A stretch of 64,000 nt of DNA from Trichobilharzia szidati (Eukaryota > Platyhelminthes > Trematoda > Strigeidida > Schistosomatidae): assembly GCA_944472155.2 (NCBI GenBank), contig OX235273.1:106662582-106726581 (forward strand), written 5' to 3'. Under the pieces are notes generated by a model that worked only from the letters and a program-made list of their open reading frames with translations, made no database searches and was not told the origin of the DNA. Each line of letters opens with the position of its first letter. Positions within the stretch are counted from its first letter, which is position 1. This document shows, one piece after another, positions 10,990 to 20,375 of the stretch. Made by a program: the position numbers and the translations under genes.

Positions 10990-11215
10990 AGTTTACATTC
11001 CCTCAGTTCCGAGGGAAATATAAGGCTTCAAGGTTTTCGTAGTTTCAGTAGCGATGGTGTCACTTGCCTGACGCCCAACTTTCTCTCTTTTCTAGGCTTA
11101 CTCATGGTTGGTAAACTATATGAGTCTTAGGAATTTGTCGATGGTGGAGAGTCGAAGTCAGGCATCGTGTGTGGTTGTCGATCATTCCATCACTGTAGAG
11201 ATGATGTACCTGTAC
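10990..11215 (-). mobile_element. SINE-1, degraded
   Basis: Minus-strand element with the RTE-like 3' tail (10994-11030), the body (11040-11120) and a much altered tRNA-like head (11150-11215). Confidence 0.6.
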
Positions 11216-11504
11216 TTGCTAAATACCACTAAGTTGAATTCACTTTTGTACTAAAGTTATTTTTCTACGGTAAATCTGAAATTATGACGAGTTTTATTCA
11301 TGTGCATCGTTTAAATTGAAAATTATGATTTAAATCGAAGAAGTATTGAGTACGCCGACCGCATCTTTCAGTAAAGACTCACACTCCACTTATGTTCGAT
11401 TTACCTACTTTTGGTTATTTTCCTACCTTGGAACCTCATCACTAACCTTTGACGTAACATCCTAAAAGTGTATATGTAACTGTCCGAGGTTTGGATGATT
11501 AGGA

Positions 11505-12225
11505 TTAAACATTCGAAGACTTACAGATGAAAACCAACAAGACGACGGAAGAGACAGGCAGTGAAGATGGAGGTGATGAAAATAACCAACCAACAATAAT
11601 CACAACAAGCACCGATCCCTATCAACGGAAGAAATTTGAAAGAGGCCACTTCTCTCGCTTCAACTAAAAATAGATGGCAAAGGTGAGGATGTCCAAACTA
11701 GAATTGGAAAGGCAAGACAGACCTTTGCCATTCTAAAATCAGTGCAGAAATCTCCTGGACTCACCGTCAACAACAAAATTCGAATTTCCAACACTAGTTC
11801 TGGGTCATTCAATTCACCTATATGGGTCAGAGACTTGACTCACAAGTCGCAGAAAAACAAAATCCAACAGCCAACTGCAGACCTTTGTCAACAACTGCCT
11901 TCTCTGTTTCCATATTGAAGATCAGATGACGGGCCAGAAAGAATTAGCCTCGAGAAACTCTTGGAACGAACCAACCAAGGACCTACTGCTCAACAAATAC
12001 TCCGAGGGAATTGGAGATCGACTAGACAGACGCCAGGGAGACCGTCGGATGACACCAGAGTGAGAGCGAGTGACATGGAGGAGATCGTGTGAGGAGGAGA
12101 AGATGAAACCCTGTGTACAATTGTAGGGCCAGTTGAGGTGAATTGCAGAGAATAGAAAAAAGTGGAGATGTGCCGTCAAAGCCCTATATTTTTCACTCAC
12201 AACCCAAAGGGAATAAATGACGTTA
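11505..12225 (+). mobile_element. RTE LINE 3' half, heavily mutated
   Basis: Follows the RTE C-terminal path: EVMKITNQ-like (~11565), GKARQTF-like (~11705), NNKIR (~11770), SETW-like (~11825), LRRNW/SR-like (~12000), then the 3'-terminal block at 12180-12215. Deletions and stops throughout. Confidence 0.7.
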
Positions 12226-12267
12226 AATCACCGAAAATACCCATTGAGTCATGAAGAAAATAAAAGA

Positions 12268-12950
12268 CAGATTCAGCGAAGAAAATTTTCTTTATCGACG
12301 AAATCATCTTCAGAGGCTGACTGTACAGTCGTATTTATACTTACAAAGATATACAGTGGTCTATTACTGAGTAATAGGGGGTGACATAATTGATATAATT
12401 ACTCAGAAGTGGCTTTAGAAGTGAAAATTAAAAGTTGAAAATTACGTGGTACTCAACGGAACAAAGAAATTTGATAAGGTTAAAATTGCTATTAAGTGAG
12501 AATAAAGGTATTTGAGTGTTAATTTAACAAGTGTGAAGAGGGTGTGAAAATATACAAAAGGAGCATATGAGAGTGATAATAGTGAATTAATTATTAAAGC
12601 AAAAGCTAACTAAAAGTGAAATTAGAATGAAAAGAAAAAATCAAAAAATATTTTATTTACAAGGAACGATTAGTGAAGAGGTTAAGACCAAGGTAGAATA
12701 GGAGACTGGACAAACCTTTTCTGTATACAGAGTTCAGGGTTGTACTGATGAATTGCTAGAGCCTCCACCATACACAAAAGCCGAAACCTGACGCCCTTTG
12801 TACCATTTGGCTTCATTTTGTAGATGATCTTGAAAGACGATTCTGGTGGAGCTACGTGGCCTGACGTTAATGAATGAAATGAACGATTTAACTGCCAATC
12901 GTTGAGTTCTGATTTCAGACTTTACTTCACCTATCACAGTTTCTGCAACT
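12268..12950 (-). pseudogene. PLE 3' part: GIY-YIG C-terminus, 3' UTR and terminal structured motif
   Basis: Reading the minus strand from 12950, one frame gives VEALAIHQYNPELCIQKRF and then VQSPILPWS with a stop near 12685, the typical end of the PLE endonuclease domain (compare AEALAIHEQKPKLCVQKRF at 58.1 kb). The ~340-bp 3' UTR is pyrimidine-rich on this strand and ends in the structured motif at 12270-12340, which also closes the PLE at 58.4 kb. The start of the domain is lost and frames shift. Confidence 0.7.
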
Positions 12951-13054
12951 GTTCCGAAAAACTATGTTCTAACCTAACATTTATGTGATTTCAATAGTGA
13001 TATCATCAAAAATCAATAAATCAATTATAGAATCCTTGAAAACCAACAGGCACA

Positions 13055-13258
13055 AAGGAGGTGTTTCGTCAAAGTTTGGAAGTAACTAACCAGCAGTACG
13101 CACTGACGACCCCAGCAGGGATCGAACCCGGGACTTTCAGGTTATAAGGTCAAGCTCGTTGACCATCTAACCTCTCTGAGACCGGAATTCAATAACCCAT
13201 GGAATCCAACATCTGCTGATTCATGATATACCGCCGACCTCCAACAATACCATGGGTG
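13055..13258 (-). mobile_element. HHR-SINE
   Basis: Minus strand: hammerhead block 13065-13105 with GAAA preserved but CUGANGA lost, B-box-like GGATCGAACCC at ~13119, head to ~13160, and the distal 5' part to 13258. Confidence 0.65.
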
Positions 13259-13269
13259 AGCATCCATTA

Positions 13270-13458
13270 TTTTTTTTGACTGCAGCTTGATTCAACACCT
13301 TATTTTTTTGGTACAGGTACGGAATTTTCAGCATGTGATATCGGTAGCCCAAATTTTGCAGGCCGACCATAGATATCAGGAGTGCGTCGTCAGGGGATCG
13401 AACCCAAGACCATGTGCATGATCGGAGAGAGTCCTAACCACTGTGCCACCGATGCACT
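13270..13458 (-). mobile_element. SINE-2
   Basis: Minus strand: T-rich end at 13270-13278, the SINE-2-specific tail (13280-13385) and a tRNA-like head (13387-13458) with B-box-like GGGATCGAACCC at ~13396. Closely related to 33404-33599 and 35962-36160. Confidence 0.75.
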
Positions 13459-13491
13459 CATTTTGACATGATAGAACCCACTGGCTTTAAT

Positions 13492-13795
13492 TGTGGTGAG
13501 AACTGGCTGCTAGCCAAAGTTGGTAGACAGTAATTGACGTCAATGTTTATGTCCCCAATATTGGTGGTGAGAAAATGAGAACAAAGGCTTTGCGTAGGCG
13601 GATACAGTGAGCATATAGATGATCTGACACAGCCACAAAGAGATGCAAGGTTAACTTTCTGTGAGAAACAACCAATCAAAAGACTGTATTTTCTACTAAC
13701 AATAATCTACAGTTATGTACATTAAAATCTATAAATATGTGTTGATTTTCCCTAATAAACGATCTGTTGCCTGGCCCATGTCTTCTGTTGTTACA
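13492..13795 (+). mobile_element. Solo LTR, 304 bp
   Basis: Begins TGTGGTGAG and ends GTTGTTACA, i.e. TG...CA. Near the 3' side it has TATAAATATG (~13731) followed by AATAAA (~13753), an LTR-like promoter and poly(A) signal. A 304-bp copy lies inverted at 22798-23101 and a 335-bp relative at 43594-43928. No flanking gag-pol, so recombined solo LTR is the simplest reading. The superfamily cannot be set from the LTR alone. Confidence 0.7.
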
Positions 13796-13861
13796 TAACT
13801 TCTCATTATGGCTTCAGTAGATGCATTCAGATGCTATCAACGGGCTGGAGGTTGATATTTA

Positions 13862-14480
13862 GTAATAATAATATTAATAATCTAATTTATTCCAAAAGCA
13901 GTACTTATAATACAGAATGGAATTCTCAGCATTTGTCACAATATTCCATCTGATTTACTCAAAATTTAAATAAAATTAACACAAGGCTTACCGGAAGAAT
14001 TTATCCTCATTCACGGTATAAAGTCAAAAATATTCGAAGTACAAAGTGAGAATAATAAATATAATAATAATTATTATAACACTTTGCTTCAAACAGTATC
14101 GTCGATTCAGTTTGAAAATTTTAGCATGTTATATGTAGATTATTGAATCTAATGTTCTGTTGATATAGTATAGTATAACACAACTTAAATGATGTTTACA
14201 CTTTTGAGAAAAAATAAACAAATAAAAACAAAATATTGAGAGGATTATAAATATAAGAAGTACAATAACAATAAAGTTTGATGTTGTAAGGGTGGAGGAG
14301 ATGGTTTATTTACTAGTGCAAAGAAGGTTAGTTAGTTAGTTCATGCCTAACACTATTTTCATCGCATAGAGTACGTGCCAAATACAGTATAGTGGAATTT
14401 TTATACTTAGACGTACGTGCATAAAGTCTTCTGAAAAGACTTCTTGTTTTACCTGTGGAGATACAAGGTTGGAGATGCGG
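13862..14480 (-). mobile_element. CR1-like LINE 3' end
   Basis: Minus strand: (AAT)n-type tail at 13862-13882, conserved 3' UTR end (13890-13960), diverged UTR, and the last ~45 codons of the ORF at 14290-14440. Same family as 36192-37080. Confidence 0.7.
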
Positions 14481-14579
14481 CTAAAGATCATGGCTTCTCT
14501 GTAGTGGTTTAGGATCATTTCAAAGTGGATTTCATCAGGAAACATTCGAAGACACATTGAAAATGTTTTCATCCAAGTT

Positions 14580-14725
14580 TGGAACTGGTCAACGAGATGT
14601 TCCCATAATCCAAAACGCTCAGATTCTATTCCTTGTGGGACCATGAATGCGCAATGCCAAAGAGTCCAGAACTAGCACGAAACGGTTGTCCGGTACTATT
14701 GGTGTGGGGGGGGGACTGCCTTCAG
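14580..14725 (+). mobile_element. HHR-SINE head and hammerhead block
   Basis: Degraded head and B-box region followed by a hammerhead-like block at 14652-14700 in which GAAA and the GUC cleavage-site counterpart remain but the CUGANGA does not. Followed by a G run at 14706-14714. Confidence 0.5.
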
Positions 14726-14749
14726 TAATTCTCTAACTGTTTCAAATTT

Positions 14750-14822
14750 GCCACGGATTGATATAGAGAACCACTGGATAGTTGGGAGTGCTTCACAGCG
14801 GTTTCGTCCTATTAGTTTGTTT
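14750..14822 (-). mobile_element. HHR-SINE 3' fragment
   Basis: Minus-strand 3' segment and the GAAA side of the hammerhead block. With 14580-14725 it makes another inverted pair. Confidence 0.5.
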
Positions 14823-14995
14823 ATTAGATATGTCGAACAGTGAAACAGTATTATTTACTGGATGACGAAGTTTCGAACACACTGATTGTTTATAATAATA
14901 TCAACTATAATCACACGACATTGAAACTTGGGTTGTATAGTTTTCTATGTTCTCTCCTATTTGTCATCACTGGGGTAGCAGAATTCTCACTGTAA
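14823..14995 (-). mobile_element. PLE terminal region (pLTR), inverted
   Basis: Minus-strand copy of the PLE 3' UTR and last codons found sense at 17130-17290 and 41960-42140. Directly abuts the sense PLE body at 14996, so this PLE has an inverted terminal copy at its 5' side. Confidence 0.75.
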
Positions 14996-15436
14996 AACGA
15001 GAATTAATACAAGGTCTTACAGATAGAATACGTAGACTTACAACAACACCAGAGGACCAGTGTAAAGAAATAAACGTCCTATTCAAAATGCTACTCGAAA
15101 ATAGCTACTCAAAAGAATTTATAAAAGATAACATAAAAAAGAGGGTAAAACCGGAGAATAACAAGATGGAACAATGCAAAAAACAGTCACAATACCATAT
15201 AAAAATGGTACATCAGAGGCAACTCGAAGAAACCTCAAAAATATCGGCATTCACACAAATTTTAAACCGACAAATCTAATCAAAAATAAATTAAATCAAC
15301 TGAAAGATCCCATAAAAATGATGGATAAAAACAACTTGATTTACAAAATATCTTGTGCTGACTGTCCGACTAAATATGTGGGGCAAACGTCCAGATCACT
15401 CAAAATAAGAGTGAATGAACATAAACGCCTAATTGC
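14996..15436 (+). pseudogene. PLE linker and GIY-YIG start, interrupted
   Basis: Two overlapping frames (14947-15279, 15174-15470). Visible are IPYKNGTSEATRRNL, KNLIYKISCADC and KYVGQTSRSLKIRVNEHK, the GIY-YIG entry with its conserved Arg and the following helix. The ORF is cut at 15437 by an HHR-SINE and resumes at 15873. The RT domain is absent. Confidence 0.85.
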
Positions 15437-15805
15437 ATGGAGGATTTCATCATCAGCTGACATCAGTTAGAGAACCACTGGAAAACCTGGGAGCACTGGA
15501 CAGCTGTTTTCTCCATCCCAGTTTGGGACTCTTCAGCAGTACGCACCCACCACAGGAGGTTTGAACTCAGGACCTTCTGGTTACAAGGCGAAGTCGTAGA
15601 CCATTGAGCCACTGGGACCCGATCCAATGGTCCTTGAATTCTAACTTCTGCCAATTCACGACATGGCGCGACCATTTCGCAATGTCTTCTTAGACGAGTT
15701 ACTGCCTCATCTTCAACCTGCTGAACCCTACTGGTCACGTCTTCCCACTAGAACCCCAGGTTAACTGCCTGAATAGGGCCAGTCACTAGTGAGCATCAGC
15801 TTAAT
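15437..15805 (-). mobile_element. HHR-SINE inserted in the PLE, near full length
   Basis: Minus-strand element: 3' segment 15437-15490, hammerhead block 15495-15545, head with B-box-like GTTTGAACTC at ~15559, and the 5' distal part to ~15805. The block keeps CUGAAGA and a 6-bp stem I adjoining the cleavage site, but carries extra bases between stem II and GAAA. A second ~30-bp copy of the 3' tip lies at 15841-15872 next to where the PLE resumes. Confidence 0.8.
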
Positions 15806-15872
15806 TTTCAAGTATTGGTTTGGTAGGGATTTTGTTTGATGGCATGGAGGATTTCATCATGAGCTGACATCA

Positions 15873-16140
15873 ACCTAACCAAAGGTCAACCAACAGGAAC
15901 ACAAGCCTACAAGAATCTTGAAAAAAATTCATCGATAGCTGCACATGCATGGTACAAAAACCACAATATCGATTGGAACAATGTGTGTATTCTAAAAACT
16001 AACATGAACAAATGGAAAGAAAGACTTATAACAGAATCGATATTCATTAAAGTCACACCGGATACATGTAACAAGGGTGACTCAGTACTACTGTCAACAA
16101 CTTGGAATATAATTCTTAATACAAAAACATGAATGAACGT
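15873..16140 (+). pseudogene. PLE GIY-YIG C-terminus (continuation)
   Basis: Resumes the interrupted ORF: AAHAWYKNHNIDWNNVCIL, NKWKERLITESIFIKVTPDTCNKGDS and a short tail to a stop near 16131. Counterparts occur at 17025-17130 and 41880-41990. Together with 14996-15436 it gives the endonuclease half of one PLE. Confidence 0.8.
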
Positions 16141-16169
16141 GGAATATAATTCTCAATACAAAAACCATG

Positions 16170-16210
16170 AATGAGCAAAAATTATATATAATATATATAT
16201 ATATATATGA
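16170..16210. repeat. (AT)n microsatellite
   Basis: Alternating AT run in the 3' UTR of the preceding PLE. Confidence 0.85.
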
Positions 16211-16329
16211 GTACTAATCATAAATGTGTGAACAAAACAGTGGTGTGAACACGGGTAGTAATTTTGCTCGAAACATTTCCAATAACAAAACTTATCATTG
16301 TGTGTAAACTATTGAAATATAATTATACT

Positions 16330-16838
16330 TTATTTGATCTCAAGATGTCCGACTGGAGAGGTGTTGAATCATTCCTATTACATGTATTTGCAGTTGATTC
16401 GATAAACAGAGCTTCTGTTATCAATCTCTTCCTCCACCCTGGTTATACTAGATTTTAAAACTGTCATCTTATCCCATCCATCCTATTGTATGGTTGTGTG
16501 TAATTGCATGTAGCGAGTGGTACAGCTGAACTATTCTCTAGATTTCTTATCTTATTCGGGTCAACTAATCTAGATTTTAATAGGTTTTTATGCTTGGCTA
16601 GTCTAACTGCCCTGTCCTATTACTTTGATCTATGTATTTGACCCGACAATCATTCCAGCAGGGTATTAGATAAACTAAACTGTTTTGTTTTAAAGACTCC
16701 ACAGGGTCCTTCAACCGACAAAACTTGTTTCTAATTGAGTTTGTGGGTCTGAATGCCAGCCACTTTTATTCCTGCCTTGTTAAGAATTCTCCGTAAGGTG
16801 GTTTCCGAGTTTCTTTCCTTGTATGGAACATATGTCAA
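16330..16838 (-). pseudogene. PLE linker/GIY-YIG, minus arm of a palindrome
   Basis: Minus strand from 16838: VPYKERNSETTLRRILNKAG, then a GIY-YIG counterpart near 16640-16600 with stops, and finally WRKRLITEALFIESTANTC with STPLQSDI near 16345. The distal part (16330-16627) is nearly identical to the reverse complement of 16838-17130. Confidence 0.8.
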
Positions 16839-17290
16839 AGTAGTAGGACAGGGGCAGTCAGACTAGCCAAGCATAAAAACCTATTAAAATCTAGATTAGT
16901 TGACTCGAATAAGAAAAGAAATCTAGAGAATAGTTCAGCTGTACCACTCGCTACATGCAATTACACACAACCATACAATAGGATGGGTGGGATAAGATGA
17001 CAGTTTTAAAATCTAGTATAACAGGGTGGAGGAAGAGATTGATAACAGAAGCTCTGTTTATCGAATCAACTGCAAATACGTGTAATAGGAATGATTCAAC
17101 ACCTCTCCAGCTGGACATCTTGAGAATTCTACTACCCCAACGACGACAAATAGGAGAGAACAAAGAAAACTATAAAACCCAAGTTTCGATGTCGTGTGAT
17201 TATAGTTGATATTATTATGAACAATCGGTGTGTTCGAAACTTCGTCATCCAGTAAATAATACTGTTTCACTGTGTGATATATCTTAAAAA
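16839..17290 (+). pseudogene. PLE GIY-YIG C-terminus and 3' UTR, plus arm
   Basis: Frame 16997-17209 gives WRKRLITEALFIESTANTCNR and ends QVSMSCDYS with a stop; the UTR follows to ~17290. Begins abruptly inside the domain at 16839, opposite the minus arm, forming an ~950-bp fold-back with ~210 bp not shared between the arms. Confidence 0.8.
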
Positions 17291-17324
17291 CTTACTACCA
17301 CAGTGCCCAAGTTTTACACATATA

Positions 17325-17440
17325 TTAGTGTTTCGTCCTAGTTTGGAACTCACCAACACTCGAACCCAGGACCTTCTGCAAACCAGACAAGCCCGCAGAT
17401 CATTTATTCACTGGGACGCAACTCAGTGGCTCATGAATTT
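17325..17440 (-). mobile_element. HHR-SINE, truncated
   Basis: Minus strand; hammerhead block 17325-17362 retains stem II and GAAA, but the core reads UUGGUGA in place of CUGANGA. B-box-like ACTCGAACCC at ~17363, then the head. Confidence 0.65.
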
Positions 17441-17530
17441 TGCCGATAGGTCTCAAACTTGGACAAATCTGCTGTCCAGTACGACTTACCCGGTTTTCAA
17501 AGGTTCTACCATTGATATCCATCCGCTGTA
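17441..17530 (+). mobile_element. HHR-SINE 3' fragment
   Basis: Starts within a degraded hammerhead block (17447-17495), then the 3' segment. Inverted relative to 17325-17440. Confidence 0.55.
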
Positions 17531-18385
17531 AAACTTGAAACATTAATCAATTCTCTTTACAAACACTGACTCCTGGGAATTTTCCACTTGAATGTTTAGT
17601 TCATGATAAAGTCTACACTAAAATGAATCAAAAATCCCACAACTGCGAAAAATCGATAATTCATAGATACGCGCATTTATCAAATTGATGCCACTGAAAC
17701 CCCTTAGAATTGAAACTAACACAAACTGAATTCGTATATTCACTCAAATATAAAATCACAGTAGGCGTGGAAAGAAAATATCGTTTTTTTTGCGCTAAAT
17801 CGGTGACTAAATAAATATTTTAATTAAAGGATTAAATTACAAATTCCTTTTATTCGCCAAACTCGTCACAAGTGAATCACATATATGTATGTGATCATAT
17901 GTACTGATAGTGATACCACTAAAAAAATGTGATCCTATCCATCATACCTTAAGCTAGTTGATTCAGCTATCAAATTACACTTGTTTGTACTAACTACTAT
18001 TATTTTTGACGAAAAAAATTTATGCTAAATAGCGACATTCACACAGAGATACGTGAGTGAAACGTCATTGTTTCGCTGAGATAAAAAGATGTCGACACAT
18101 TTGTAGTAGAACTCGTAAGTGTATTTATCAGAATGTCCCTGGATTGATTGATTGATTTGTTGGTTGGTTGACTGTGACGTCAATCCACTGAACAATGAAA
18201 AAAGAACAACTACGATACGTCATTTAGTCAGTGACGAAGATTGCAAACTGTACGTTGAAAGTGAATTGTGATAATTTCATTTGAATTTCACAGACATGTA
18301 TGTGGTTTTCTTGATAAATTTTGTATAATAAAAAGAAAATCAATAGCATAGGTAGATTACATTTCAAAAGGATAGTAAGAGAGAC
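17531..18385. other. No gene or known repeat recognised
   Basis: AT-rich, with a short (GATT)n/(GTTG)n run near 18142-18165. Confidence 0.5.
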
Positions 18386-18387
18386 AA

Positions 18388-18866
18388 TCATTATTATTTA
18401 TTATTATTGTTCCCTTGGGTTCCTAGTGGAACATAGGGCTTCAACTGCACGTCTCCACTTGCTTCTGTCTTCTGCTGTACTTTTCACCTGCATCCATGTT
18501 AGTCCATACTGTTTCAACTCCTCTTCACACGATCTCCTCCATGTCACCCTTGGACGTCCCACTCGCCACTTCCCTTTCGGGTTCCACTCGAGCACTGGCC
18601 TGACGCGCGATGTCACCCAGCGGCCTCCTCAGCGAGTGTCCAATCCATCTCCACTTTCTCCTGCATATTTGTTGGTCGATTGGTTCTTGTTTTGTTTGTT
18701 CCCATAGTTTCTTGTTGGTGATTCTTTCCAGCCATCTGATCTTGAGTATAGAACGAAGACAGCTGTTGATAAAGGTCTGCAACTTGTTGGAAATATTCTT
18801 TGTGACCCGCCAAGTTTCTGAACCGTATAGAAGAACTGACTTGACGTTTGTATTGAAACCTCGTCT
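18388..18866 (-). mobile_element. RTE LINE 3' part of a 5'-inverted copy
   Basis: Minus strand: (TTA)n tail 18388-18408, 3'-terminal block, then C-terminal coding sequence in fragments: frame 18616-18404 has GRPRVTWRRSCEEELKQYGL, WMQVKSTAEDRSKWRRAVEA and LCSTRNPRE at the stop; frame 18782-18525 has FINSCLRSILKIRW and QICRRKWRWIGHSLRRPLGD. Extends to the FNTNVKSVLLYGSETW counterpart at ~18800-18866, where it joins the inverted 5' part. Confidence 0.9.
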
Positions 18867-19245
18867 AGATTACTAGCTCACTAGTTTTCTAGCCGGTCCC
18901 AAGCCCGGATAAAGAGGGAGGGTTGGGGCGTGGTGCTAGCAACTCCACCCCCAAAACTTAACCAAACTTCAACGTACAAATATTTAAAAATTCTAAAAAT
19001 ATAAACAATAACCTTATTTTTCGCTGGAATCGGGGAAGTGAAATGACGCAGTCTGGTGAAAGCCTTCGGGAAGCCAGTCAGCCGATGTGCCTCCTTTCGA
19101 TGAAGGCGAAAATAAGGATGGGGACGTGGAATATTCGTACAATGTACGAAACTGGAAAGGCTGCCCACGTAGCCGCAGAAATGAGAAGATATAAAATAGA
19201 AGTATTGGGAATTAAAATTCGGAAGAGAGACAATAGGCATTAATT
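18867..19245 (+). mobile_element. RTE LINE 5' leader and start of the endonuclease
   Basis: A leader of ~215 bp beginning at the 5'-terminal CCTCGTCTAGATTAC, followed by coding sequence in which MKAKIRMGTWNIRTMYETGK (~19100-19160) is the N-terminus of an APE-type endonuclease (the W-N/I-R motif carries the catalytic Asn region). The frame (19043-19243) then truncates after EMRRYKIEVLGI. The only endonuclease start in the window. It is in inverse orientation to 18388-18866, as expected of a twin-primed insertion. Confidence 0.85.
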
Positions 19246-19287
19246 AATAACAAAACTAACCCTTAAAAACCAAACTATAGAAAATTA

Positions 19288-19659
19288 ATCTGATGCTCGC
19301 TAGTGTGACTTGCTACAGGATGCAGTTTCTTGGAGTTCTAGTGAGAAGTCGTGACCGGTGAGGTCCAATTAAATGTCACGTGTAAGGACGGATGTCCCAC
19401 CAACGACAATGGTTGGGGTCGCGCTAAATCACGAATTGGTAGAAGTTAGAATTCATGGACTGGCCACTGAATCGGGTCCCAGTGGCTGAATGATATACGA
19501 GCCAGCTTGCCTGCTAACCAGAAGGCCCTGGTTTTGAACCTCAGTGAGGTGGATGCGTACTGCCGATGACTCCCAAACTAGGAAGAAACAGCTGTCTGGC
19601 AGTACTTCCTGGTTTTCAATGGTTCTCTAACTAATATCGATCCGTGATCAACCCGTAAA
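19288..19659 (+). mobile_element. HHR-SINE, full-length, flanked by direct repeats
   Basis: Longest single copy here (~370 bp): 5' distal part 19288-19470, head with A-box-like TGGCTGAATGA at ~19484 and B-box-like TTTTGAACCTC at ~19532, hammerhead block 19556-19604, 3' segment to ~19655. The block has correct stem II length and GAAA at 19585-19588, but the core reads CCGATGA (19563-19569). Imperfect 38-bp direct repeats at 19250-19287 and 19660-19697 flank it. Confidence 0.8.
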
Positions 19660-19754
19660 AACAAATTTAATCCTTACAAACCAAACTACAGAAAATAACA
19701 ACATTAAACTGATTTATTATGAGATAAATTAAGACAGGTAACTACTGAATTTAT

Positions 19755-19884
19755 GAATTTATAAGCTTGAAATTAGGCCAGGGTAGCAGTAATGACTGGA
19801 TGTGCTTCTTTTGTGCACTCAGACGTTTGGTTGTTCTGGGTAAATTGCTTCTGTATCTGTTAGCAAAAAGCCTCTGTACATATT
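19755..19884 (-). pseudogene. PLE C-terminal fragment
   Basis: Minus frame reads RLSAQKKHIQSLLLPWP near its end, the typical C-terminus of the PLE endonuclease, with little upstream. Cut by the SINE-1 that follows. Confidence 0.6.
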
Positions 19885-20120
19885 TAAAAAAAATTCCTTT
19901 TACGTTCCCAGTGGAACATAGGGCTTCAAGCCATAGGCTTGAAGTTTTGGTCACAGTGGTGTTTACTTTTAGGCGATGGGTTGCTAGCCGCATGCCCAAC
20001 TTTCCCCCTTTACCAATCTTAATACTGGCTTAAAGAGGTAAAGTGGTGCGTCGGCCGGGGGTCGAACCCCAGACCACATTCGCGGTCGACGAGCATCCTA
20101 CCACTGTGTCACCGACGCAC
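19885..20120 (-). mobile_element. SINE-1, complete
   Basis: Minus strand, the clearest copy: A-rich tail (19885-19895), RTE-3'-end-like segment (19896-19935), body resembling the RTE leader (19975-20020), head 20044-20120. The head has A-box-like TGACACAGTGG (reverse complement, ~20101-20111), B-box-like GGGGTTCGACCCC (~20057-20069) and closing arms GTGCGTCGG/CCGACGCAC, a tRNA-Gly-like shape. Confidence 0.85.
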
Positions 20121-20124
20121 ATAT

Positions 20125-20375
20125 ATATAACTACAATTTACAGTGGATATACCTACTCAAATATTAGCCAATAAGTTGAGAAAACGGATCCAAAGAATGT
20201 TTAATGCCAGAGAGCTTCAGCCTATATTTTCCACACAACCGGTTGTAATTCTGAAACAGTAAAACGAACCACCCAGGCTAGCCACCTCTAACTGTATGTA
20301 TCAGTTCAGCTGCTCCTTTGGAGCCGGTTTTATTGGTCGTTGCTTTAGGAAAATAAATTTTTGAGCTGTGGAATG
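20125..20375 (+). pseudogene. PLE linker and GIY-YIG start
   Basis: Plus strand: ANKLRKRIQRMFNARELQPIF and MYQFSCSFGAGFIGRCFRK, the last being a GIY-YIG entry (GFIGR). It breaks off into the next PLE segment at ~20376. Confidence 0.7.

Noticed and set aside
20044..20120. Functional tRNA-Gly gene
   Set aside because: The tRNA-like segment is the head of a SINE repeated across the window with base changes and a fused body.
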